A stretch of DNA of 21,135 bases from Candidatus Woesearchaeota archaeon. GTDB lineage: Archaea > Nanobdellota > Nanobdellia > Woesearchaeales > JASKKU01. The notes under the pieces are model-generated. The model was not told the origin of the DNA and made no database searches. It worked only from the letters and a program-made list of their open reading frames with translations. The position numbers were made by a program, and so were the translations under genes. The stretch is from positions 1 through 21,135 of the forward strand of contig DSBS01000042.1 in assembly GCA_011045925.1 (NCBI GenBank), read 5' to 3'. Numbering within the stretch: the stretch's first letter is position 1; each line of letters begins with the position of its first letter. Shown one piece after another: positions 13,286-20,525 of this stretch.

Positions 13286-14996
13286 AGCCCTTTTTATCAG
13301 AATAATAGCTCCTTTTCATGTATTTTGTGTGAAGCAACGCATGCGCTTTTTTGCTAAGCGGCTGTTCAAGAAACTCGCCATAAATCCTTATAATGTCAGG
13401 GTTTTCGTGGCTTCTCCTTGCCTTTTTTAGCTGGTCAATTGTATAAAGCCTTTGCATTCTCTCCCTTATGGTTTTCATATCCGTAGGGATGGGCTGCCCT
13501 CCGCCACCGATGCACCCTCCAGGGCATGCCATTACCTCAACAAAGTCATAATGCGCTTCTCCTTTTCTTATCTGCTCAAGCAACTCTCTTGCTTTTCCAA
13601 GAGTATGCACTACAGCAAATCTAACAACTCTTCCGTTTATGTTAATCTCGCCATGCTTAAAAAAATCCACTCCCCTAATCTGCTCGAACTCAACCTTTTC
13701 AAGCTTTTTTGATGTTGCAGTCTCGTAAGCAGTCCTCAAAGCAGCTTCACAAACCCCTCCTGAAACCCCAAAAATAGCACCAGCGCCAGAAGACTCGCCA
13801 AGCGGGCAGTCAAACTCGCTTTCATCCAATGCTTCAAAATTAATTCCAAACTCCTTAATCATTCTTGAGAGCTCTCGTGTGGTAATAACAAAGTCAATGT
13901 CACCAATAAACTCATACCTTCTTGCCTCGGTCTTTTTTGCAGTGCAGGGCATTATTGATGCAAGCTTTATGTTCTCAGGCTTGCTTTCAAGCTTCCCCGC
14001 AAAGTAAGTCCTGAACACGCTTGCAAGCATTTGCTGCGGGCTTTTGCATGAGGAAAGGTTGGGAATAAAGTCATGAAAGTTATCCTCAACGAACTTAACC
14101 CACGCAGGGCAGCAAGAGGTAAACATAGGCAGGCCTTTATTTTCCTTAATCCTCTCAAGAAGCTCGTTAGCCTCTTCCATGATGGTTAAGTCCGCGCCAA
14201 GCTGCGTGTCAAAAACATAGTCAAACCCAATCATCTTAAGCGCAGAAACAAGCTTTCCAACAGTAATGCCTTCGTTCTTGCCAAACTCTTCCATAATTGA
14301 AGCCCTGACGCTTGGCGCAACCTGGCAGGCAACAACAGTTTCCTTGTCATTAATAGCCCACATTAGATCAGAAGCCTCATATTTTTCCTCAAGCGCGCAT
14401 GTAGGGCAGTTAAGCACGCACTGGCCACAGAAAGTGCATTCTGTTTCATTTATTGGATACTCAAAGGCAGTTGACATTTTGAGGTCTTTCCCTCTCTTAG
14501 AGTATTCAATAGCATAAACTTTCTGAAGCACATTGCACACCTCAACACACTTGCCGCACTTAATGCACTTCTTCAGGTCTCGCCTGAAAGAGTAGCAGGA
14601 CTCATCAGGCTCAAACTCCTCCTTATCAATCTTCTCAAAAGGAATTCCGTGTATGTCGTACTCATTAGCATACTTGAAAAGCAAGCAGTCAGTAGACTTA
14701 TTGCAGGAAAGGCATTCTTCCTGGTGGTCAGCAATAAGAAGCATAAGGTTCATTCTTCTGGACTCAATAACCTTGTTTGAGTGCGTTTCAATACTCATCC
14801 CATCACGAATCTTGGTAGTGCAGGAAGTTACAAGCTTGCCATCAGCCTCAACAACACAAAGCCTGCAAACCCCTCTTGGCTCAAGAAGCTCGTGATGGCA
14901 TAATGTAGGCAGGTTAAGCCCAATCTCGCTACAGGCATCCAGGATGCTTTTGCTTTCCTGAAACTCATATTCCTTTTCATTAATCCTTACTTTCAT
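13284..14996 (-). CDS. hydA: [FeFe] hydrogenase catalytic subunit HydA (NAD-linked, bifurcating-type)
   Basis: The 570-residue protein catalyses H2 oxidation or proton reduction at an H-cluster. Domains in order: an N-terminal [2Fe-2S] domain (Cys33, Cys44, Cys47, Cys59); the His-Cys3 [4Fe-4S] site (His91, Cys95, Cys98, Cys104); two [4Fe-4S] ferredoxin motifs (Cys144/147/150/154 and Cys187/190/193/197); and the H-domain. All three H-cluster signatures are intact: TSCCPAW (Cys295, Cys296), MPCTAKK (Cys351) and MACPGGCIGGGGQP (Cys491, Cys495). Cys295 is the proton-relay cysteine. The last about 60 residues (MKTIRERMQRLYTID onward) form the small-subunit helix domain fused at the C-terminus. There is no extra C-terminal [2Fe-2S] domain as in Thermotoga HydA. 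It follows hydB by 11 nt, third in a hydC-hydB-hydA operon. Soluble: no membrane helix or Tat signal. Confidence 0.97.
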   Translation of the reverse strand: MKVRINEKEYEFQESKSILDACSEIGLNLPTLCHHELLEPRGVCRLCVVEADGKLVTSCTTKIRDGMSIETHSNKVIESRRMNLMLLIADHQEECLSCNKSTDCLLFKYANEYDIHGIPFEKIDKEEFEPDESCYSFRRDLKKCIKCGKCVEVCNVLQKVYAIEYSKRGKDLKMSTAFEYPINETECTFCGQCVLNCPTCALEEKYEASDLMWAINDKETVVACQVAPSVRASIMEEFGKNEGITVGKLVSALKMIGFDYVFDTQLGADLTIMEEANELLERIKENKGLPMFTSCCPAWVKFVEDNFHDFIPNLSSCKSPQQMLASVFRTYFAGKLESKPENIKLASIMPCTAKKTEARRYEFIGDIDFVITTRELSRMIKEFGINFEALDESEFDCPLGESSGAGAIFGVSGGVCEAALRTAYETATSKKLEKVEFEQIRGVDFFKHGEININGRVVRFAVVHTLGKARELLEQIRKGEAHYDFVEVMACPGGCIGGGGQPIPTDMKTIRERMQRLYTIDQLKKARRSHENPDIIRIYGEFLEQPLSKKAHALLHTKYMKRSYYSDKKG

Positions 14997-15007
14997 CTTG
15001 CTTTATT

Positions 15008-16762
15008 TTACTCCTTGTCTATCGCCTGAAACTTGCAGACATCATAGCAGATTCCGCACCCAATGCACTTCTCCTGTATTATCTCGTGTATTTCCTTAGG
15101 GCTGCCATTTATTGCCTTAACAGGGCACTTCAGGAAGCACAAATGGCACCCAGTACATTTTTCGTTGATTTTAAACACGGGCTTGCCGCTGATTCTCCTC
15201 TCAAACTCATCCCTGAAATACTTAAGCGAGGAAAGCACAACATTGGGAGAAGTCTGGCCCAGCCCGCAAAGAGAATTGTCCCTAACATAAACAGCCAGCT
15301 TTTCAAGCATAGCAATGTCCTGCTCACTTGCTTTCCTTTCTTTAATCTTAATTATCAGGTCTTTCATCTGGATAATTCCTTCCCTGCAGGGCGTACACTG
15401 CCCGCAGGATTCCTTTTCAAGAAAGTCCAGGAAAAAAATGCACAAGTCAATAATAGAGTCATCTTCGTCAATGCAGATAATCCCGCCAGACCCAATGATA
15501 GAGCCAAGCTCCTGCATAGATTCATAGTCAATCTCGGTGTCAATAAGCGCCTCAGGAATACATCCACCGGAAGGCCCGCCAGTCTGAACACCCTTGAGCC
15601 TTTTTCCAGACTTCAGCCCACCGCCAATATCATAGATAACCTTTCTAAGCGCGGTACCCATTTTAACCTCAACCACTCCATTAAGCCTGATTTTGCCAGT
15701 AAGGCAGATTAGCAAAGTCCCTCCTGAAGATTTGCCGTTTCCCTTATCAAGAAACCATTCAGGCCCATTTCTTAAAATCAGCGGCACAAAAGCATAAGTC
15801 TTCACATTGTTAATGTTTGTAGGCTTTCCAAAGATTCCTCTTTCAGCAGGGAAAGGCGGCTTAATCCTGGGCTGTCCACGCTTGCCCTCAACAGAGTTCA
15901 TCAGCGCAGTCTCCTCACCGCACACAAAAGCCCCAGCACCCTTCCTTATCTCAATATCAAAAGAAAACTTTTCAAGAACATTATTGCCAAGATATCCGTT
16001 CTCTTTCAGAATATCAATAGCAGTCTTAACTTTATCTATCGCAAGCGGGTATTCCTCCCGGATGTAAATAAAGCTCCTTGTCGCACCAGTGGCATAAGCC
16101 CCAATCAGCATCCCCTCAAGCACAGCAAAAGGGTCACTTTCAAGCAGGCTCCTGTCCATAAAAGCGCCCGGGTCGCCCTCATCAGCATTGCAGATGAGGA
16201 ACTTCTCGTTGCCTTTGGCATTCTTGAGGAATCTCCACTTAATCCCGGTAAGAAACCCGGCGCCGCCCCTTCCACGAAGCTTTGCTCTCTTAAGAATGTC
16301 AATTATCTCGTCCTGCTTCATAGAAACAGCAGCCTTCAGCCCCTCAAATCCCCCAGATTCAATATAATCAGAGAGAGAAAGAGGCGTAGTGTAGCCGCAC
16401 CTTGCAAGCAGCACTCTCTCCTGGAGTGCAAAGAAAGGCACATCAGTTAGCTTTCCATACTTTTTCCCATCAAGCTCAAATAGCATCTCATCAATAACAT
16501 AATTGTTTATTACAGAGTCAACAATCCTTTCAGCCTTATCCTCATTAACATTAACATAAAGGATCCCTGAAGGCTCAACCAGCACATTCGGCACAGTTTC
16601 AGATAGCCCAGTGCAGCCCGTTTCCTTGACCTCAATCTCAATGCCCTTTCCTTCACATTCCTTCTTTCTGCCGGAAACAGCCCTGCATAAGCCCTCAAAA
16701 ACCTCAAGCGAGCCGTTAGCCTGGCATCCAGTGCAGGTACAAACCCTGATAATATGCTTCAT
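15008..16762 (-). CDS. hydB: NADH-binding flavoprotein subunit HydB (NuoF-like) of the [FeFe] hydrogenase
   Basis: The 584-residue protein has the four-part layout of bifurcating-hydrogenase HydB. Residues 1 to about 90 are a thioredoxin-like [2Fe-2S] domain. The NuoF core follows with GRGGAGFLTGIKW (FMN/NADH), CNADEGDPGAFMDRSLLE, GAGAFVCGEETALMNS and KPTNINNVKTYA. Then come the SLBB region with GGPSGGCIP, a [4Fe-4S] site (ESCGQCTPCREG plus the later Cys in NSLCGLGQTSPN) and a C-terminal two-cluster ferredoxin (CTGCHLCFLKCP, CIGCGICYDVCK). It exchanges electrons between NAD(H) and the Fe-S chain to HydA and is the candidate bifurcation site. Oddity: the fourth expected cysteine of the N-terminal cluster is Ser54 (TGCTGLS), while an extra Cys10 is present in CTCTGC. 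Start overlaps the hydC stop as ATGA. Confidence 0.96.
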   Translation of the reverse strand: MKHIIRVCTCTGCQANGSLEVFEGLCRAVSGRKKECEGKGIEIEVKETGCTGLSETVPNVLVEPSGILYVNVNEDKAERIVDSVINNYVIDEMLFELDGKKYGKLTDVPFFALQERVLLARCGYTTPLSLSDYIESGGFEGLKAAVSMKQDEIIDILKRAKLRGRGGAGFLTGIKWRFLKNAKGNEKFLICNADEGDPGAFMDRSLLESDPFAVLEGMLIGAYATGATRSFIYIREEYPLAIDKVKTAIDILKENGYLGNNVLEKFSFDIEIRKGAGAFVCGEETALMNSVEGKRGQPRIKPPFPAERGIFGKPTNINNVKTYAFVPLILRNGPEWFLDKGNGKSSGGTLLICLTGKIRLNGVVEVKMGTALRKVIYDIGGGLKSGKRLKGVQTGGPSGGCIPEALIDTEIDYESMQELGSIIGSGGIICIDEDDSIIDLCIFFLDFLEKESCGQCTPCREGIIQMKDLIIKIKERKASEQDIAMLEKLAVYVRDNSLCGLGQTSPNVVLSSLKYFRDEFERRISGKPVFKINEKCTGCHLCFLKCPVKAINGSPKEIHEIIQEKCIGCGICYDVCKFQAIDKE

Positions 16763-17226
16763 TTTAGCTTAGCTTCACCCTCCGCTTCCTTCTTAAGCTT
16801 AAAAATTAGCTCTTTGGTTTTTTCATAAGTCATCTTGCTGTAAATTTTTTTGTTTAGCCTCAGCACAGGGGCAAGCGCACAGGCGCCAAGGCACCTTACA
16901 TCCCTTAAAGTAAACAAGCCGTCAGATGAAGTCTCATCAACACTAATCCCTGCAGCATCCTTTATTGCTCTTTTTATCTCACTGCTTTTGTTAATGTGGC
17001 AGGCAGTTCCCTCGCAAACCTCAATAGTATATCTCCCGCTTGTTGCAAGGTTAAACTGATTGTAGAATGTAACAAGGCCATAAAGCAGGGATAGCGGAAT
17101 TCCAAGCTCCCTGCTTATCGAAGAAAGCCTTTCCCTGGAAATGTAACCCTCATTCTTGTTAATCTCCTGGAGCATCTCAAGAACCCTGGACTCGCCAGCA
17201 ATCACAGTTTTCCCTTCCTTTTCCAT
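16759..17226 (-). CDS. hydC: [2Fe-2S] subunit HydC (NuoE-like) of the [FeFe] hydrogenase
   Basis: The 155-residue protein is a NuoE-type thioredoxin-like ferredoxin. An N-terminal helical region ends in the conserved GIPLSLLYGLVTFYNQF. The [2Fe-2S] ligands are Cys71 and Cys76 in CEGTACH and Cys112 and Cys116 in CLGACALAP. In trimeric [FeFe] hydrogenases this subunit packs against HydB and relays electrons. It is the first gene of the hydCBA operon; its stop overlaps the hydB start by 4 nt. The ATG at 17226 is supported by a TATA-like box 27 nt upstream, predicting a leaderless message. The Glu/Lys-rich C-terminus (KKEAEGEAKLK) is probably flexible. Confidence 0.95.
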   Translation of the reverse strand: MEKEGKTVIAGESRVLEMLQEINKNEGYISRERLSSISRELGIPLSLLYGLVTFYNQFNLATSGRYTIEVCEGTACHINKSSEIKRAIKDAAGISVDETSSDGLFTLRDVRCLGACALAPVLRLNKKIYSKMTYEKTKELIFKLKKEAEGEAKLK

Positions 17227-17248
17227 GCATTAGTCTGGTTAAGCCGTT

Positions 17249-17258
17249 TTTTATAAAA
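17249..17258 (-). promoter_or_regulatory. TATA box of the hydCBA operon
   Basis: On the minus strand this reads ACTTTTATAA and continues into A-rich sequence. Its centre is about 27 nt upstream of the hydC ATG at 17226. No clear operator palindrome was seen in the about 130 bp shared with the divergent trmI promoter, so the sequence does not reveal how the hydrogenase is controlled. Confidence 0.55.
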
Positions 17259-17321
17259 GTTAATAACCTTTCAAAAGTGAAGAATTGTTAAAACAGGAAC
17301 AACCATAGTCCAGCAAAAACA

Positions 17322-17335
17322 GATAAATTATTAAG
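17322..17335 (+). promoter_or_regulatory. TATA-like box of trmI
   Basis: GATAAATTATTAAG, centred about 29 nt upstream of the ATG at 17358, with no Shine-Dalgarno sequence; consistent with a leaderless transcript divergent from hydCBA. Confidence 0.45.
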
Positions 17336-17357
17336 AAGCGCCATCCAGCCCACAATT

Positions 17358-18110
17358 ATGAAAGATCAAGTTCTAAATTTTGTTATGCTTTACCACAAAA
17401 GCGGAAGGTTCTTCCTTGCAGACAAAACAAAAGATTTTCACTCAAACTACGGCATGGCCAGTGCAGAAAAGCTTTCAAAAGCAAAGCCCGGAGAAACAGT
17501 AGAAACCAATAAAGGAATTCCGCTTTCAGTGCTTCAGCCAACATTTTATGATTTCTACACTAAAATAAAAAGAAGGGCACAAATCATCCCCTTAAAAGAC
17601 GCAGCAGCAATACTTGCCAGCACTTTGGTTGGAAAAGAAGATGTTTGTATAGATGCCGGATCAGGCAGCGGCGCCCTCGGCATTTTTTTAGCAAGGTACT
17701 GCAAGCAGGTTATTTCCTTTGACATAAGGGAAGACCACCAAGAAATTGCAATAGAGAATGCAAAACAGCTAGGAGTAGACAACATAGAGTTCAGAAGCGA
17801 AAGCATATATGAGCCGGAAAAGATTAAAATAAAAGGCGCCTCGCTTCTTGTTCTGGATGTTCCAGAGCCTTGGAAGGCGCTAGAATCAGCATTGAAAGTG
17901 TTGGCCCATGGGGGATTCTTAGCAGTTTACACGCCAACTATAATCCAGAATGCAGACTTTGTAAACTCAATACTGGAAGACCAGCGGTTTCTTTACATAA
18001 AAACATCAAGCATAATGGAGCAGAAATGGGAAGTGGAAGGAAGAAAAGTAAGGCCAAAAAGCTGGAGCATAAGCCACTCTGGCTTTATTTCCCTTGCAAG
18101 GAAACTATAA
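17358..18110 (+). CDS. trmI: tRNA (adenine-N1) methyltransferase TrmI (positions 57/58)
   Basis: The 250-residue protein has an N-terminal small beta domain and a C-terminal Rossmann-type methyltransferase domain. Family hallmarks are RRAQIIPLKDAAAIL ahead of the SAM-binding motif I DAGSGSGALGIFLAR (99-113), the acidic motif II FDIRED (121-126), VLDVPEPWKALE as motif IV, and a C-terminal SISHSGFISLARKL matching the HTGFL-type ending of TrmI/Trm61. Archaeal TrmI methylates N1 of adenines 57 and 58 in the T-loop of tRNA, stabilising tRNA structure, and works as a homotetramer. It is divergent from hydC and its last 26 bp overlap the convergent dus gene. Confidence 0.9.
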   Translation: MKDQVLNFVMLYHKSGRFFLADKTKDFHSNYGMASAEKLSKAKPGETVETNKGIPLSVLQPTFYDFYTKIKRRAQIIPLKDAAAILASTLVGKEDVCIDAGSGSGALGIFLARYCKQVISFDIREDHQEIAIENAKQLGVDNIEFRSESIYEPEKIKIKGASLLVLDVPEPWKALESALKVLAHGGFLAVYTPTIIQNADFVNSILEDQRFLYIKTSSIMEQKWEVEGRKVRPKSWSISHSGFISLARKL

Positions 18111-19002
18111 CTTTCTTTACATAAAGCTTAGTCTCAGCTACGCTTTTGCACCTGTTAATTCTTTCCTTCATTTCCCTTGAGCCAGTTAGCCCGGAAACAA
18201 AACAAGTGCAGAACCTCTTAAGAAGCCTGAGGCTTTTTTCATTCTTACATGCCCAGCTCAGGCAGGCAGTAGCCCTTTTTTTATCATCACTTTTTCTGCC
18301 GCTCTTTATCTCATTAAACAAAAGCGGGTTTTTTAGCGCAGCCCTGCCAATCATTACTGCATCAGCCTTGTCTTTTACACCCAAGTAATCATTAATTGAG
18401 CAGATATCGCCATTCCCAACAATTGGGCAATTAAAAAGCTTTTTAGCCTCGAAAATTGCATCCCAGTCACTCTTTCCGGAGTAGCCCTGCTTTACAGTCC
18501 TTCCGTGAACAGTTGCAAAGTCAACAATGCTTCCAATAGCATCAGCAATTTCAGAAACAGAATTTCGCTTCAACCCAAGCCTTATTTTAACACTTACAAC
18601 GCCATTAAAATTATCTTTCACGCCCCTGACAATCTCTCTAAGCCTATACGGCTCAACAAGCAAAGCCCCGCCAGCCCCTTCATCGAGAATCTTGCTTGCT
18701 GGGCAGGCAGCGTTAATATCAATAATATCAAAAAGCTTGTTTTCAGAAATTATTTTGGCGCTTTTCTTGAATAGCTCAGCATCAGAGCCAAAAAGCTGAA
18801 TTGCCCTTGGCTTGTGCTCCCTTTCTGAATCTTTAATCCAGCCCCATGTAATCTTGTCCGTCATCACAAGTGCATTTACATTAATGAAAGGAAGAAAAGC
18901 CAGGTCAGCACCATGCTCTCTGCATAAAATCCTGAAGCTTATGTTGGTAACCTCGCTTAGCGGAGCGAGAATTAGGTTGATTTGCTTGTTTTTGATTATC
19001 AT
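18085..19002 (-). CDS. dus: tRNA-dihydrouridine synthase (Dus family)
   Basis: From the ATG at 19002 the product is 305 residues, an FMN-dependent TIM barrel. Conserved parts: LAPLSEVTNISFR at the N-terminus, AIQLFGSD, DINAACPASKI with the catalytic Cys100, GAGGALL, VSVKIRLG, VHGRTVKQGYSGKSDWD (FMN phosphate region), VGNGDI and AVMIGRAALKNP. It reduces specific uridines in tRNA to dihydrouridine using NAD(P)H. The Cys sits in AACP rather than the commoner GCP. The C-terminal helical domain (from about residue 230) is Cys- and Lys-rich. A TTG at 19032 would add ten residues, but the ATG at 19002 starts directly before the first barrel strand. The 3' end overlaps trmI by 26 bp, tail to tail. 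Confidence 0.93.
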   Translation of the reverse strand: MIIKNKQINLILAPLSEVTNISFRILCREHGADLAFLPFINVNALVMTDKITWGWIKDSEREHKPRAIQLFGSDAELFKKSAKIISENKLFDIIDINAACPASKILDEGAGGALLVEPYRLREIVRGVKDNFNGVVSVKIRLGLKRNSVSEIADAIGSIVDFATVHGRTVKQGYSGKSDWDAIFEAKKLFNCPIVGNGDICSINDYLGVKDKADAVMIGRAALKNPLLFNEIKSGRKSDDKKRATACLSWACKNEKSLRLLKRFCTCFVSGLTGSREMKERINRCKSVAETKLYVKKVIVSLQGK

Positions 19003-19070
19003 TTTTCCAGCTAATCTGATAAAAATGCCCAAGCTTTATTGAAAGCTTAGCAGGCTGCTTAGCCACTTCT

Positions 19071-20300
19071 TCAAAATAAAAAAGACATAAGAATCATAAT
19101 AATTAGCATAATCCCAAATCCCCATGAGAACATTGAGACAATCCTTTTAGAGCTTTCTTCACTAATAATCCTGTCAAGAATTGCCTTTAGCATCTGCCCG
19201 CCGTCAAGAATGTTTATAGGCAGCAGGTTAAAAGCGCCAATTCCAATGTTAAGGAGCCAAAGCCAGGTAAGAAGCGTGAGAAGGAATCCATATGCAATGT
19301 ATTTCTCTCCAGTTGCTTCTGTGTATTCAAGGGCTGGAACAATTCCCAGAAGCTTTCTTTCTTCTGTAGGATGGTTGACAGGAACAAAGGCATAATTTTC
19401 TCCATCAGCAGTAACTGTAACAGTATTTTCTGCCATTTCAAGTGCCCTGCTTATGTCATTAATTGTTTTGATTCTAACCCCATTAATCTCTTGGATTGTT
19501 GAATTAACAGGAATCCCGACAAGCTTGGCAGGAGAAGTCAGGTTGTATTCAGCATAAGGCTCTTCACTGAAATTCATATAGCCAGCAACCTTTACTCCTG
19601 TTACATTAACAATCCCGCTCCCCCCAAAGATGTCAAAATAAAAATCAAGTCCCTCTTCCTGGATAGGTGTAACAGCCAGTGGAAATATAAACATTACAAT
19701 CACAATGCCAAGGACAATGTTCATAACAGGCCCAGCCGCAAAAATAGAAAGCTTTGTAGAAGTCTTAGCTTTTTTTATAATCTTCTCATCAGGCTCAACA
19801 AAAGCAGCTGGAATAAGCGGGGCCAATATCCCGAAAAAGGCGAATCCGCTTGATTTAATCGGGACCTTGTGCGCCTTTGCAACAATCCCATGGGAGAACT
19901 CATGAAAAATCATGATTATGAACAGCGAAATTATCCAGAAAGAGAAAGGAACATAAAAAACCCCCTTAATAGGAATAGGCAGAACAAGCCCAACTCCCGG
20001 TACAGACCCAGGAGCAACAGCCATATCATAAAAGCTTTTTGCCAGAAGCCAGGTTATCAAAGGCATGATAGCAATCCCGGCAACAGCAAACAAATAACCA
20101 ATAATTCTTATAAGCCCTCCGGCCTTTTTTGCAAGAAAATCAATAAAGCCAATGCCCAGCTTAGTCTTGTAAAGCATAAGGTAAATAACAGGCTTAAGCA
20201 CCCATTCAATAGTAAGCCTCTTTCTTTTAAAAAAGAGAAAGGCACCCATAATCAAAATAAAGACAAAAAAAAGCGCCATTTCAAGAGAAAAACCATCCAT
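19071..20300 (-). CDS. Site-2 protease (S2P) family intramembrane metalloprotease
   Basis: I start at the ATG at 20300 (409 residues, MDGFSLEMALFF), preferring it to the TTG at 20309. The protein is multi-pass. The zinc motif HEFSH (HExxH, about residues 133-137) lies in a membrane helix after WIISLFIIMIF. The third ligand is Asp366 in the C-terminal motif LLPINILDGGQ, equivalent to NPxDG. Between them is a PDZ-like domain containing VGIPVNSTIQEINGVRIKTINDI (about 260-285). S2P enzymes cut transmembrane segments of regulators or leftover signal sequences within the membrane. Archaeal substrates are poorly known. It lies behind aIF5A and rpl40e on the same strand but after T-rich sequence, so it may have its own transcript. 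Confidence 0.92.
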   Translation of the reverse strand: MDGFSLEMALFFVFILIMGAFLFFKRKRLTIEWVLKPVIYLMLYKTKLGIGFIDFLAKKAGGLIRIIGYLFAVAGIAIMPLITWLLAKSFYDMAVAPGSVPGVGLVLPIPIKGVFYVPFSFWIISLFIIMIFHEFSHGIVAKAHKVPIKSSGFAFFGILAPLIPAAFVEPDEKIIKKAKTSTKLSIFAAGPVMNIVLGIVIVMFIFPLAVTPIQEEGLDFYFDIFGGSGIVNVTGVKVAGYMNFSEEPYAEYNLTSPAKLVGIPVNSTIQEINGVRIKTINDISRALEMAENTVTVTADGENYAFVPVNHPTEERKLLGIVPALEYTEATGEKYIAYGFLLTLLTWLWLLNIGIGAFNLLPINILDGGQMLKAILDRIISEESSKRIVSMFSWGFGIMLIIMILMSFLF

Positions 20301-20362
20301 TTTAAGCAACCATCATAATTCAATCTGTGGAAAAAAGCCAAAGCAAAAAAGGTTTTTTTGCC

Positions 20363-20524
20363 TTATTTCTTCCTCACTGGCCTCAACGCATTAGAGTTGC
20401 ACTTTCTGCACCTGATTTTTTTTGCAAACACCTTAAGTGGAGGAGCCCTTATCTTGCTTTTACACTCTTTACAAACGAAAATGTTCTTGAACAGCCTTGC
20501 CTCTGCTTCTGGAATCTTTGCCAT
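20363..20524 (-). CDS. rpl40e: Large-subunit ribosomal protein L40e (short zinc protein)
   Basis: A 53-residue product read directly from the minus strand: MAKIPEAEARLFKNIFVCKE, then CKSKIRAPPLKVFAKK, IRCRKCNSNALRPVRKK. The PEAEARLF opening, the two CxxC pairs (Cys18/21 and Cys39/42) and the final ALRPxRKK match archaeal L40e. The spacer between the CxxC pairs is 17 residues, longer than the about 10 in the commonest archaeal form. The start lies 1 nt after the aIF5A stop and has GGGGGAG just upstream, so translation is coupled to aIF5A. L40e is a small zinc-binding protein of the large subunit; in eukaryotes it is made fused to ubiquitin, in archaea it stands alone. Confidence 0.9.
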   Translation of the reverse strand: MAKIPEAEARLFKNIFVCKECKSKIRAPPLKVFAKKIRCRKCNSNALRPVRKK

Positions 20525-20525
20525 T

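Noticed and set aside
13284..14996. HydA as a complex I NuoG-like subunit
   Set aside because: The N-terminal Fe-S domains are shared with NuoG, but the three H-cluster signatures TSCCPAW, MPCTAKK and MACPGGC are specific to [FeFe] hydrogenases and all present.
15086..15712. Plus-strand open frame of 208 codons
   Set aside because: It lies fully inside hydB on the opposite strand, where every motif of the NuoF family is intact; its own translation has no recognisable feature.
19869..20318. Plus-strand open frame of 149 codons
   Set aside because: Antisense to the S2P gene; an Asn/Lys-rich product typical of the reverse complement of membrane-helix codons.
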